A DNA stretch of 64,000 nucleotides, from positions 42,608,107 to 42,672,106 of the forward strand of contig CM042091.1 in assembly GCA_023512835.1 (NCBI GenBank). Reading direction: 5' to 3'. Shown piece by piece: positions 12,938-24,702 of this stretch. The position numbers and the translations under genes were made by a program. The notes under the pieces were generated by a model that did not search any database, was not told the DNA's origin, and was given only the letters and a program-made list of their open reading frames with translations. The number at the start of each line of letters is the position of its first letter. Within the stretch, counting starts at the first letter, position 1. The stretch is from Taxillus chinensis. Lineage: Eukaryota > Streptophyta > Magnoliopsida > Santalales > Loranthaceae.

Positions 12938-13960
12938 CAGGGGTGGCGTTACGTTGGGCTGAGGGTGTGCAGTTGCACACCCTGGCCAATTTAAAAAAAA
13001 AGTATTAATATTTAATTAAAATATTAAAAGAAAAATATTTTGCACACCCTAAACCTTGAAGCCGCACACCCTACCCTTCTTATTCTATCCTTCTCTTCTC
13101 CTCTGTCCGCTCCAGCCAATAGCCAACGCGTCTTACTTGCCATCGCCCGACTGCCGCCGCCTGCTACAACGCCGATAACCTTCGCTGGTTCGCCCTCACT
13201 TCGACGCTCTAGCATAGCGCGTCAACGCCCAATGGGCAACGGCCAATGCCTGTCCAGCTATCCCGTCACCCATCGCCAGCTAGCCGTGGCTCATCAGATC
13301 GCCCCCACCCGCCACCCGCTACAACACCCTCAAGGCTCAAGTCATCAACCACCAGCACGCCGCCCATGGCCCACCTGTAGCCTGTATGCTAGTGTTCTTC
13401 TGTTGTTCTACAACTCATTAACTCGCCTCTGCGAGTTTACTGGTGTTCTTCTATTGTTCTACAACTCATCAACTCTCCTTTACGAGTCTACGACCTCTAC
13501 CTGTTTTGTGTTCACAATTCACGCTTCACAAGTCTGTCTCAGCCCTCACTGCCCTTTTTTAATAAAATTTATAATAATTTCAAAATGCATAGTTAATAAT
13601 TTGCTTTTTATAAATTATAATTGATAATTTGGTAATTGATATTGTGCTCCTATTCAATAATTTCAATTGGATTATTTTGATGTTTGTAGTGTTTAATATA
13701 TTGCTTATATGATTGTTTGGTAATATACATTGAAAGCGATGTATTTAATAACATTGATAATGAAGCTATCATGCAATGTTATCAAGCTATGAAGACCCGC
13801 AGGAGGATTTTATGACATTTCATGCATTTTTTTAACGGTGTTATATTTAAAGACTTCTATGATTTTATAACATTTTATGTAATATTTTATTAATAATATT
13901 ATTTTTAATTTTTGTAATAAATATTGAATACCCTAAAAATAAATTCTAGAGTTGCCCCTG
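12938..13960. mobile_element. Non-autonomous hAT-like element
   Basis: Starts CAGGGGTGGCGTT and ends GAGTTGCCCCTG, giving short inverted ends (CAGGGG.../...CCCCTG). The flanking 8-mers CTAGAGAA and ATGGAGAA agree at six of eight positions, consistent with an aged hAT-type duplication. Inside, GCACACCCT recurs and a GTTCTTCTGTTGTTCTACAA unit is duplicated with a spacing of about 56 bp (13393-13500). A 194-codon open frame within is low-complexity and not similar to a transposase. Confidence 0.6.
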
Positions 13961-14851
13961 ATGGAGAATATGTGGTGAGGAATAAAGGCATGAACGTGTG
14001 GTTGAAAAAAAAAAAGAAAAGCAAACCTATAAATAATGTGCAGTGGAAGGTTTATATATTTACGTATATACATATATATAATATAATATACATAATAATT
14101 GATAGCCCAAACCAATTATAGGCACGTCAAATTCGGTATATGTAATTAGGCTCGGACCAGCTGAGATAACAAGCAGGCCTCGTAAGTGGCGAATCATCAA
14201 CCACTACTCCATTAAGAAAGAGACCATTTTGGGAGCACATAGGAACTGAACCAAGACGTTCGAGTATTCACACAAGGTGACACTACTAAGCCACCTCCCA
14301 AACAGTATCCAGGCAAGTAACTCGATTTAACGTAAGGACTATAATGCTCGGTTAGAGAAGCAAATAAATGACGACCCCTTAATTTAAATAGTTATCTTAT
14401 GAAATCTCACTATTATTACATTTCATGTTTAACTTATGTGACCAATTTAAGTTTAAGTAACCCTTATATTTTTTGTATATACCATGGTTATTTTATTTTT
14501 GCTATATATTCCTTTCTTGAATGCCCAAGTAAATACCTATCATCTTGTTCCATGCTTTAAGAATCCTAGCTTCAATATTGCAGCACATTGAAGTTACATA
14601 GGTATATATTTACTACACGTCGACGCCATATCATGCATGCCTTATACCGCACGCCAAAGACACTCACTCATGCTCTTGCTATACGTAGAAGTTAATGCAC
14701 CTATGTTTCTAGAACACGGTTAAGTCATCTTTTATCTTGCTTTTTCTTATATGCTAAGTTTACCCACCCCAACGAATAACATTATAAATGGAAGTATACG
14801 ACATTTTCATAGTTATAGATCTAGACAACAATTTCTCTTTAGTTGAAAAAA
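13961..14851 (+). other. LARD-like interior before the LOG copy
   Basis: AT-rich with only short frames. The last 90 bases before 14852 could be the captured leader of the LOG transcript, but no splice or polyadenylation remnant proves it. Confidence 0.45.
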
Positions 14852-15460
14852 ATGGCTTCCTACTATAAACTACCATGAAACTCAAGGTTCCAACGAGTTG
14901 GTGTTCTTGGAGGAAAAACCATTGGGAAGAAAGAGTGTTATAAGACCGCAACCATAGAACTCGGTGAGGAACTTGTCTCTAAAGAGTTAGACGTTGTCTA
15001 CAATAGCAAAATTATTGGACTTCTAGAGATTTTGTCTCAAGTCATTCGCTCAGCAGGAGGACATGTATCTACACATTTAGAGCATGGAAACGTGATCTCC
15101 GAACTCCATCAATGAAAGGAAGAAGTTGCTAGACACTATGATTGCTTCATTATACTTCTTAGAGACCTTGGAGTTATGGAGGAATTCATGGAAATCATTA
15201 GCTAGGCTCAACTAGGTATCCATGATAAACCCATAGGCCTACTTAATATAGATGGATTTTTCGACCCCTTTATAGCCTAAATCGATATTACCATCAAAGA
15301 AGGTTTCATTAAACCATCACAAAAGAGGATCATCATCGTTAGCAGCAGCGCAAATGATCTACTAAGGAAAATGGAGGAGTATAAGCCAACACATGAAGGT
15401 GTTATTCCAAAGGACCTGTGGGAAGCTGAAGCCGGGTCATCAAATCTAGATAACATCTAG
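14852..15460 (+). pseudogene. LOG: LOG-like cytokinin riboside phosphoribohydrolase, intronless pseudogene
   Basis: LOG enzymes release active cytokinin bases from their riboside monophosphates in the cytosol. One reading frame runs from ATG at 14852 to TAG at 15458-15460, 203 codons and close to normal LOG length, with no frameshift and no intron, although plant LOG genes have several introns. Recognisable blocks, in order: SRFQRVGVLGGKTIGKK; ATIELGEELVSKELDVVY; AQLGIHDKPIGLLNIDGF; and KEGFIKPSQKRIIIVS. Four internal stops break it, at codon 9 and at about 15112, 15205 and 15280. Two look like CGA to TGA and TGG to TAG. The PGGxGTxxE motif needed for catalysis is degraded to LRDLGVMEE. It cannot encode an active enzyme. 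It lies in the sense direction of the LTR element, suggesting capture of a spliced LOG transcript. Confidence 0.87.
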
Positions 15461-15875
15461 AAAACCGCTTAGCTCTATCATAGTTTGGAATTTGTATGGT
15501 GTAGTTTATTTCACGTATTTTCTTTTAAATAAATTATGCTTTTAATCCCATGTCATCATAGAACCCTAGAATTTTGATCGATATCGTAAGCATAATTAAT
15601 GGAAACTAATAATATTGGTGATAATGTCTAGGACGAGTTTTAGAATGTGACACCACAAATCTTAGTCAATATTTTATATCTATAGGAAGTAATTGATATG
15701 ATTTTGATTGATGAAGGAACAAGCCTATTTTGACATTTGAGAACCTACATCAATTATAATATCATCATCATTGTTGATGTAGTCGTACTCTAAGCAAGTA
15801 ATATATATATATATATATATATATATAATGTGAACAGAAGGAGAAGATAATCTTTATATAAAGCAATGCAATTCT
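15461..15875 (+). other. Sequence after the LOG copy
   Basis: Noncoding. Contains AAATAAATTATG about 70 bp after the LOG stop, which could be a captured polyadenylation signal, but no poly(A) tract follows. A (TA)n run lies at about 15799-15826. Confidence 0.4.
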
Positions 15876-16166
15876 ATGGCATCATCCAACCCTCCCGTGT
15901 ATATACTTGAATCTAACACCACGCGAGATGAAGATCGACAAAGGATGCAGGCTGAGGTTACAAGATTACTCTTTACCGTAGATGAATTGACAACTCATAA
16001 TCATTAGCTACTATTGGAGCAAACAAGGATAAAGGAAAAGGCTAATCTCATCTGTGCAGCCACATCAGCAATGTTAGCAGAAGGACAATGTGACTCTACT
16101 GCAGAAGCTTGCTTAACCCTAAGGGTTTATGCAGATACAATTCGAGAAATATTGAATAGGCCGTAA
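15876..16166 (+). pseudogene. Degraded 97-codon frame of unknown origin
   Basis: Starts MASSNPPVYILESNTTRDE and stays in one frame to TAA at 16164-16166, broken by a single internal TAG (about 16005). The middle is charged and Leu-rich, as in a short coiled coil (QRMQAEVTRLLFTVDEL). It could be a relic of the element's own gag start or another captured exon. I do not recognise it. It lies just upstream of the polypurine tract. Confidence 0.35.
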
Positions 16167-16227
16167 AAAGAAATAAAATTGTCTCCTTGGGAGCATGAGC
16201 TTTCATGATAAGGAAGGTATGAAATAA

Positions 16228-16261
16228 TTTCGAGGACGAAATTTCTTTACGGAGGGTAGGA
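16228..16261 (+). other. Polypurine tract of the LARD-like element
   Basis: CGAGGACGAAATTTC followed by ACGGAGGGTAGGA directly precedes the right LTR; the same arrangement occurs before 3' LTRs of Tekay-type elements, including the one at 42488-51427. Confidence 0.75.
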
Positions 16262-18472
16262 TGTAAGACCCAAGATTTTTTAAAATAATAAGTATTTATT
16301 ATGTTATTTTATGTTAAACTATTTTGATGATATATTTAGAAAACATTATTTGATAGCATGTATGAGAATTATATTAATATCACATTTTCATGATATAAGA
16401 TTTACTTTTCATAAATAAATTACATTGGATACATATATTTTAGTTTAAGCAAATAAATATGGTATTTTATTAAGTTTTATAATGTGATGTTATTTTACCT
16501 AACTATATATATAATTATTTCAATCGTTTTGTTTAATTATATTAAATAATTTCTTGGTTGAAATGATGAATATAAAGAAAATAGAATCCAACTTTGAATT
16601 TATCACATCAAAATTTGTTAAGAGTTGTAAAATACAAAAAAAATTCATTAATACTTCATGACCAATAGTTATGCTTAGAAAGGATAGACTAGTGCAATTC
16701 TGGAAGTCATTTTTAAAAATTTATAAATTTGTTTTTGTAGCTGTAAATGACTTGATATTTCTATGACATGCTCCAAATTTAGTTATATACCTTTGGTTAA
16801 AATTTCAGCCTCATTGGATCAACTCATTATGAGAAACAATTTAAACAGTACACAAAGGTCAAGTATCACGCCCAGAATTTCTAATCTCACTTCAAAATTC
16901 AATAACTTTGGATATACATAAACTTACAATTGGTCTCGAAATGTAAATATTTAAGTTAGGAATCCACCCCAATTGGCCTCGTTGAATTCAATGAAGAATC
17001 TAGAAAGTTATAGTCACAATAGTAGGTCATGCACCCATATGACTTTTGTGATCAAAGAAACCTTCAAAGTCAAACAAATCCTAAAAACACAAAAATGTGG
17101 GAAACAAATGGGCCACATGATAGATAATAAGGGGATAAGAATCAAATAATGTGAAAAGGAGAAAAGTAAGTAAGAAAATAAAGTATTAAAGACAAAAGTC
17201 TCACCTATTATACATACTACCTACCATCCTTTGCCCTTTTTGAGGGGTGTCTTGCCTCTCCTCTTATTGCACAAGTTCCTTAAAGTCATACCACGAAATT
17301 CGCTCCACAAACACTTCCTCAAGACCTCCTAACACCCAAAATACTCTACTCAAACCCTATTTTGTTTTGGTATTTACCAAGCATTGAAGTTCTATGAAAG
17401 GTAATACTCAAGATTTTAAAATTTTAAAGTTACTTATTATCTATTGTGTAAATCTTCATGATTGGTTTTACCACCTCATATATACTATATTCATGGTTGG
17501 TTTTATCACCTCATATTAATTTAGTGTTTTAATTTTTAAGGTTTAGGACGCGGAGAACTACAAACGGATCGTAAGGGTTTTTTTTTCTTCATTCTTATTT
17601 TTCTTTTCTTTTTTATCTTGTTTTATTATTGTAAGAGTTCTATGTTTCTTATTCTTCTCTTTCCATTTTATTGTTGAGAATATTAGTCTCTTTTTAATCT
17701 CTCTCTCGATAATCTATGCTATTGATTGGGGTAGATAAGCATTTTGATATTCGTGGTTATCCTTGTTAACCTTGAATGTTTTATTGGAATTCTATGATAT
17801 GTCTCATGTTATGTATGTTAAAGTTGTTATAACCTCTTATGTTTGGAAAAAGTAAGTTTATGATGGGTGGTTCTAGAAAGACCTCCAATGCATTGGGTAA
17901 ACAACATCACTGGAGAGTGTCAATCCAGCTGATAATATGTTATGTTATGATATGGTATTTGGGTAGTTAACCTGGATCATGATGTCATGATATGATGTTC
18001 AAACATAATATTCCATGTTATGATTCCCTTGTGAAATGTTGATCACGTATGATGTGCAAACGTATCTTTTACGGTATTTCTTATGTTCGATATTTTTATA
18101 ATTTTTCTTGCCCACTTATGTTTACCCTTATTGGGCTATTTGAACTCACTCGTTTTATGATTTCTTTTCCAACCCCAGGTAATTAAAAGAATGGAGAAAC
18201 TAGGATAAGGAGTTGAGAAGTGCTTGGAAATAAAGTTGTGTGAAATTTTAAAGATTTATTAAGTTTAACTGCTCGTGTGCTTTGTTATGTAATAATGAGT
18301 TATGGATATTTAGTTTCTAAACCCCTAAACCTTAAAGATTTTGGATTAAAATTTGTAATAATTAATGGTTTGTTTGATGAAATAGTTAAAAGTTTGAAAT
18401 TTATATCAAACTTGTATTTTTAATTTTCGCTAACGCATCCGGTTTGGAAGTCCTGAATTTGGGGGCATTACA
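16262..18472 (+). repeat. Right (3') LTR of the LARD-like element
   Basis: Begins TGTAAGACCCAAG and ends GGGGGCATTACA, 2211 bp. It aligns with 7516-10315 apart from the insertion there and scattered substitutions. A third, partial and inverted copy of its last 400 bp lies at 38380-38783. Confidence 0.9.
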
Positions 18473-18870
18473 TTGCCAACTCCCTCTCCGGCCACTTCCA
18501 AGTCCTCTCCTCCCCCACTCCCCTCCTCGCAGATGGCCCTACAATCGCCCGCAACCCCATCTGCGACAACGGCCCTACACCATGATACTGTTTCTAATGA
18601 AACTATTTTCAATTCGATAAAAAACAACCACTAAACAAAAAACTATATTCAATTTGTCAAAAAAACGTATTCAAATATAATTTTTGAAAACAAAAAACTA
18701 GAAACAACGCCGATTTCGAGCTAAATAATTTTTCAAGCTAGCCGAGTCAAATTAATTGTATTATTATAAAAAGAATTATAAAATACAATAATATTTATTA
18801 ATCTTTCATAAAATTAAATTATAATAGTTATATATAAGTTTATTAAATTATAATAATAATACATTCTCAT
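18473..18870. other. Flank of the LARD-like element; GC-rich then AT-rich
   Basis: 18473-18600 is pyrimidine- and GC-rich like the block before the element at 7205-7515, possibly the other side of a disrupted exon. The remainder is AT-rich; CGAGCTAAAT and CAAGCTAGCCGAG near 18716-18745 look like the start of a decayed CGAGCT-type MITE that resumes at 19680. Confidence 0.3.
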
Positions 18871-19473
18871 TAGGGGTGTAACTCTAAACCGTCAAACCAC
18901 CGAAACAGATTCAAATCGATCCACCAAAATCGCTAATTTATCAAACCGTTGAAACCGAACAAAAATCGGTTTGGTTTGGTTTGAAACCGAATAATATATT
19001 GGTTTGGTTTGGTTTGAGATTTCAAAACCGCGGTTTAAACCAAACCGAACCGAATAATGTTATTATTTACTGATTTAATATTTTTATTTTATGTTTTGAA
19101 TTTATTTATTTAAGATTGTTTGTTAATACTTGATATATTATATTTGTAAATTATATTATCAAATTTTGAGACTTATAAATATAAATTTAATATGTATTAA
19201 TATTGATATGCTTACACACTATTTTTTTTATTTTACATCATTTTAATTTTAAGAATTTAAAAATTTATGAACTAAACCGACTCAAACCGATCCAAATTGA
19301 TAATAATTCAAACTGCCGGTTCAAACCGAACCAAACCAAACCGAATCAATTCGGTCCGGTTTGGTTTGGTCCAAGTAATAGGTTTGGTTTGGTTTGATTT
19401 TGTCCAAATCGAAACATATCAAATTGGTTTGAAAAATGACTTACCAATCCAAACCGAACCGATTTCACTCCTA
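18871..19473. mobile_element. Non-autonomous hAT MITE with 8-bp target duplication
   Basis: Begins TAGGGGTGTAA and ends TTCACTCCTA, imperfect inverted ends. It is flanked on both sides by exactly ATTCTCAT (18863-18870 and 19474-19481), the 8-bp duplication expected for hAT transposition. The subterminal regions are packed with GGTTTGGTTT and its complement AAACCAAACC, pointing inward from both ends. 603 bp, no transposase. It appears to sit inside an older CGAGCT-type element. Confidence 0.88.
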
Positions 19474-19481
19474 ATTCTCAT

Positions 19482-20114
19482 CACTATTAAATTATTAACT
19501 AACAAATAAATAGCATATTAGCTACGAAAAAATAATATTTATTTTACCAATGTTATATTTTTATAGCAAAAGCCAACAAATAATAACTTAATCATAATTA
19601 TTAATATATCATTAAATAATTAATAAAATAAGTAACATATATAAACGATAGTTCATAAACGTAATTATTATAATACATATATCACATATCAATTCTTTAA
19701 CGAATTGGGCAAGCTTTAAACAGGTTTAATTTGAATGAATTGAACTCATGAGCTCATGTCGAGCTTAATTAAGCAAATTGGGTATTTGTCGCTAGCTAAT
19801 AAGAGCTTTTATGATGTTAAACTTGAGTTCGGATCGAATTTAGTTAAGTGGATATCGAGCAAACTGTCAAATGTTGACTCATTTATAGGCCTAATTAGAT
19901 TCAATCAAATGCATTAAAACATATAAATTATTGAGAGTATTGCCATTGGATTTAATTTTAATCGTAGGTCTTTAGGAGAAATTAATTTAAGACTTAAGTA
20001 TTGTAGAATTGTACTTTAGTTTTTTCTGTTACGCTTCATATTCCTCTAAAACATTTTTGAATAATTATAGATAAGCGAAACTAAAGTAATAATTAAAACA
20101 AATTAGAAACCTCC
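19482..20114. repeat. Decayed CGAGCT-type MITE remainder and AT-rich DNA
   Basis: 19680-19900 resembles 4380-4640 in order and wording (TTCTTTAACGA, AAGCTTTAAACA, GTCGAGCTTAATTAAGC, ATCGAGCAAACTGTC, GGCCTAATT) but is more diverged. The rest is AT-rich and unremarkable. Confidence 0.5.
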
Positions 20115-20208
20115 AACTCCTAAGATAGGTACCGAAAGGGTGTTGTAGGGGTGCTAATCCTTTCTCGCACGTAATCAACTCTGGGATCCAGCTTTGACAA
20201 TGTAGATT
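20115..20208 (+). mobile_element. Fragment of an Ogre/Tat-like LTR, inverted
   Basis: TTGTAGGGGTGCTAATCC and neighbouring bases match, in reverse complement, the LTR near 55510-55600 (GGATTAGCACCCCTACA). It abuts the broken end of the copia element. Confidence 0.55.
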
Positions 20209-20225
20209 ATTTTTTTAGGTGACCA

Positions 20226-22191
20226 ATTGCACCCCAAAAACAGTTGTTGGTGACTGTATTTTTTTCATCACTATTCTGGTGAAGGGTGGGAGAACCATAT
20301 TCCCGAATTCTAAGTGTCTGGAATCTTCTTTTTCACTGTATTGGCCTTGATAGTTGGCTTCACGGGCTTACTTCCTCCTTTACTGAGGGGCATCCTCATA
20401 TTTGTAGAAATAATATACGCATTAGGTTTCTTCACATTCACGGAATGCTCAGATCTATGAACACATTTGTTCACTCCATTAATCTTGGACTCCTTCAGAT
20501 GTCTCTCCATTTTCTCATCATTTACACCATTTAGACCACACTTGGGAATGCTCCCTATCTTGTTGCTCTGGCTCACAATAGTGGTATTTTTGAGGTTGTC
20601 ACATTCACCATCTAGAGTGTTAGTCTTCCTTACCACATGTGGTGTCGTAATCTCCTTCCTATCCATCTGTAGTGTTGCCCCTGTTTTCTGAGCTACTTGT
20701 GGTGTGATGAGTCATGTGATTTGGGAGGTTCTAAAGGTTGAGGCTTGAGTGACGTTGTTTTTTGAGATCTTCAGTTGAATACCTACTAGTTCTTCTTAGC
20801 GCCTTTAGATTGTAGTGTCTCTAGTGGTGAGTTCTGTGGTAATATCATCACAAATCTTGATTTGCTCATCTAGCTTGAGCTTTAGGCTGACAATTTCCTC
20901 ATAGAACTTATTTGAGTCCTCTAACACTTTATCCTTTTATCCTATGGTTTCTTCAAGCTCTCCCTTGGCTTGCTCGAGCTCTCCCTTAAGCTGCTTAATC
21001 CTGCAACCTCTCTTGTGGATATCTTCTGTGGCAAGCTCGAGCTCTTCCTGCAGATCTTCTTCTTCTTCTTTTTTTTTATTGCCTCTTCCTCATCTGAGGC
21101 AATGCTGCCATTGTCTACCTTTATCTTGGCAACAAAGGCATAATCTGATGAGCATTCATTCTCATCATCAGATTTTGGAATCCGGTTAATATAATTCTTA
21201 TATGAGCCTTTCTTCTTTTGTGGAGCTACTGGTCTCCTTGTGGAATTGCTTCTTTGTGATGATGTCTTCCACCTTGTGTCCTCTACATCTGAGGCCTCAT
21301 CATCCGAATCATCAGCTTTCACCTTGCATTGAGATGCAAAGTGCTCCCTCTTTCCACATTTAAAGCATCTGAGGGAAAGTCCTCTTTTCCCTTTTCCTCC
21401 AGTTTGCTTTCCTGCTTTAACTCTTCTGAATTTCCTGGTGAAGTAGGCTACCACCTCATCTTCACCGTTTTCACTATCACTGTCCTCTTGATCTTTTGAG
21501 GACTCAGCTTCCTTTTTAATTTTTATTTTTTTCATAGCCTTGAAGGCTACTTCCTTTGTTGTAGGTGTGGATGTTGAAGTTGATGGCTCTTCATAAGAGT
21601 GTAGCTTCATTTTGAATGCAATCAGACTGCATTGTAGCTCCTGTAATGTCATGGTTTCTAGGTCTCGGCTGTTTTCTAGAACTTCCACTCTTGGAATGAA
21701 TCTTTTGGGTAGAACTCTCAGCACCTTCTTTACAATTGCAAAGTTCTTCTTATTCTTGCCATGCCTCCTCATGTCATTGATAATCTCAGTTAACCACACA
21801 AAGAACTCTTGTATGCTCTCCTGCTCCTCCAGCTTGAGAGCTTTATATTTCTAAGTATACAATTGCAGCCTGGTTTCTTTTAGTTTGCCATCTTCTTGAT
21901 AAACACTTTCAAGTCTATCCTATAAGTCCTTTGCCACTTTATAGTCCATAACCTTTGCGTATTCAGAGTCTGTGAGTACTGATGTAATGACACTCAAAGC
22001 TCTGCCGTTTAGTTCATAAGTTCTTCTCTCAACTTATGTGAGTTCTCTGTTGTTGGCAGGTTCTAAATTCCCATGGACATAAATACCATATCCATCCTAG
22101 CTCTCCACATTTTATATTTCGTGCCATAAAAAATAGGCACTCTCTTTGCATAGTTGGAACTGGTACTCGGTCCATTGCTAGAAATCTCCAT
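20226..22191 (-). pseudogene. Ty1/copia Gag region, degraded
   Basis: The first ATG after the primer site is at 22191 and the frame begins MEISSNGPS, followed by a block typical of the copia Gag N terminus (KRVPIFYGTKYKMWRARM). Early stops and frameshifts follow. The best-kept part, 20942-21799 (285 codons), has an LTEIINDMRRHG...VRKVLR-like UBN2 region, an acidic Ser/Asp/Glu stretch, and a CCHC zinc knuckle CFKCGKREHFASQC (Cys145, Cys148, His153, Cys158 of that frame). A further 118-codon piece lies at 20310-20666. No integrase or RT follows; the element is cut near 20.2 kb. Function in life was RNA packaging into virus-like particles. Confidence 0.85.
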
Positions 22192-22323
22192 TTATATATA
22201 TACTAATAAATTTTTGCTTCGTGATCCTGGCTATTAAATCATAGATCTCATTAAGACAAATATATCGATCTATGAGATCAGTTGTTCACAAAGTGATAGA
22301 TCTGTCTCCAATAAGAGCTTAGC

Positions 22324-22335
22324 TCTGATACCAAT
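22324..22335 (-). other. Primer binding site of the copia element
   Basis: The minus strand reads ATTGGTATCAGAGC directly after the LTR end, the initiator-Met tRNA site. Confidence 0.85.
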
Positions 22336-23756
22336 TGATATTTATAAGATCCAAGAAAGATCGTGTGGGTATTTGTGTGTGTATACAAAGAAGGGGGGGG
22401 AGGGTGAATCTGTATACTTAAAACTAATTTCTTTAGTTTTAGGACTAGTTTACTTCTCAAAGGTATACTTATAGATGTAGTTATTGTTTGGGTGGTATTT
22501 CAGTATCTTATGCAAGATTAAGTTAATAGCAGGTATGTATGGGAAGTAAAAGATAAAAACACACAATTTACGTGGTTCGATCAATGTGATATACTCTACG
22601 GCGGTGAGGGTGTACCTACACTGAGTCCAATCCACTATACGCTTTAAGTACAATAGGGTTTTGCTCTTGTTATAATAGGATAACTAATATTTCGCTCTCA
22701 ATTTTCTTCTCTCTGTGTAAGCAATACGAACTACTCTGCGTCTCTTGTATCTCTTATGGATACTTTTCTTATATTCTATAATATTGTGACTGAAGTATGG
22801 CATCTTCCTTGCTTTTATAAGACGATTGTTGCATGAAACCTTTCTTCTAGGGTTAAACATGTTCCACCTTCTGATCTCCATCATTGAAACATGTTAATCT
22901 AGCCTCAAATAACGTCCACGTGTATATTCTGGTACTTAGCATGCTCAGATACATTGCCCGAATAACTTACTTAAACGACGACTTGTCTATGTTTCACTTC
23001 TTCAATTAGCCATAGCCTCAAAAATGATTGCTTCGTAGCCTCACTGATTCTCCATGTAATGAATGTGAGATAATCTTTGAGTTTATACTTTCGACTTTTC
23101 GAGTCTGTACCTTCGATTCTTCGAGTCAGAACCTTCGAGCCTTGAAGTTAGATCAGCTCCAGCTTAGAACTAGTGACACTCTGATCTTAAGGCTTTGAGT
23201 ATTTAAACTTAGGTTGGAACCTACGACCAACTGACTTCTAACCCTACGAGTCTTTGAGTCTCCGATTCTTCAGCTTTAAGTCAGTAACAATCACATTCTA
23301 TCTTGGCTAACCTTCGGTTCATATCAACGGGTCTCTGTTCTCGGCAACGGGTCTTCCAATCTTTGACCCTACGAGCTTCGACTCTACAACATTGCCACTC
23401 TATACCCGATGGGTCTTCGAGTCTGCAAGTCTTTGATCCTCTGAGACACTGCTCTTTACCTGACTGTACTTTGGGTTTTTGAATCTTTGGACTTGTGGAT
23501 CTACAAGTCTGCGACCCTGCGTACTTTTGAGTCAGTGGTGCTTCGAGCCTGAGGATCTTTGACTCTACATATCTTCGAGTTTACGAATCCTCGACCCTGA
23601 GCAAATCAATGTACATAGGTAGACTCCCTCTACGAACTCACTCTAAGAGATCACTCTACGAAGTTATCCAACCAAGTACGAATCTTCGACCTTACGGCTA
23701 CCTGCTTCCGCATACTGTTGACAATAATGACAACAAAAAAGACCATAGGATCAACA
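22336..23756 (-). repeat. 5' LTR of the truncated copia element
   Basis: On the minus strand it begins TGTTGATCCTATGG and ends AAATATCA, immediately before the primer site: 1421 bp with TG...CA ends. About 23080-23690 is full of short diverged repeats built on TTCGAGTCT and CTACGA. No 3' LTR is present in the window, so a target duplication cannot be checked. Confidence 0.8.
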
Positions 23757-24000
23757 ATTTTAATTTATGTTTGTCCTAAACTATTTACGTTTTTCTAATA
23801 TTTGTGTACTTTATTTAATAAATGGTGTAATTGTTTTTATTAAACAAACCTCATTATATTTATTGAGCCATTTAAGCATAATAAATGTATTTTTATAAGA
23901 AATAATGTCTTACAAAAAATTTTAAAATGTGATAAAATTTCAATTTTTTTCTTTCCTTTGAAATTTGGTAAAAGTTGCTCTAGCCTTTCTCAAGGTCTGG
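23757..24000. other. AT-rich DNA upstream of CBSX3
   Basis: No gene. It should include the CBSX3 promoter, but no clear TATA box could be chosen. Confidence 0.4.
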
Positions 24001-24099
24001 AATTTGATCTTTCAATCAACTTAAAAAGAAAGTGAACCCATGTGTAGAATCAAAAGAAACTGCACGCGTTTTTGGATCAATGCAATTTTCAGGAATATG

Positions 24100-24635
24100 A
24101 CCCTTTTCCCTCCGTTTGGTTCAGGAAAAGAATTCAGTTGGACTTCCTTCTCAAGTAACAGAACACGCTCAAGATTCTCTCTCTCTCTGATTAGCAATTG
24201 GCATAAAGCCAGCTACGCCCATCCATCTCTTCCATATCATCATTTGTTTCTCGCATTTCCAGAGCCTTGGTCAGCTTTAGTTTCTTTAGGTAAGCAACTT
24301 TCAGGTAAGCAATCCTAATGCCTTCTTTAGTTTCTTTTTCCAAAGTTTCCTTCAATTATTGTACACACAAACATATATAATGGTATTTGATATAACGATA
24401 TAATGAAATACGAAATAAAATAAAGTGCAACTACCCTATTCAGCACCGTCCTTTGATTCTTTTTTATTATTATTATTTTCAATTTACCACCACTCAGAAT
24501 AGATCCAGTAGGTTGAACCAGCTATATTTTGTTTTTAATTAATTCAGCTACATTTATTCAGATTTTAACTTCCAAGAGCACACTAAATTGGCGCCTGAAG
24601 CCCAGATTCCAACAGGACCGAGCCAATGTAATAAT

Positions 24636-24702
<67 letters not shown>

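Larger units (their letters stand above)
7516..18472 (+). mobile_element. Large non-autonomous LTR retrotransposon (LARD-like)
   Basis: Two direct repeats that start like TGTAAGAC and end GGGGGC(A/G)TTACA bound a 5.9-kb interior. After the left LTR comes GTTGGTATCAAAG, a mutated initiator-Met tRNA primer site. Before the right LTR comes a polypurine tract with ACGGAGGGTAGGA, so the element reads left to right. The interior shows no recognisable gag, protease, RT or integrase, so it must have depended on proteins from another element. It carries a LOG pseudogene, a second degraded frame, a solo LTR and an hAT element. No matching 5-bp target duplication was seen at the outer ends, so it is probably old. 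Confidence 0.85.

Noticed and set aside
13040..13624. 194-codon plus-strand frame
   Set aside because: Low-complexity, lies inside an hAT-like element and includes a duplicated segment; no transposase or known domain.
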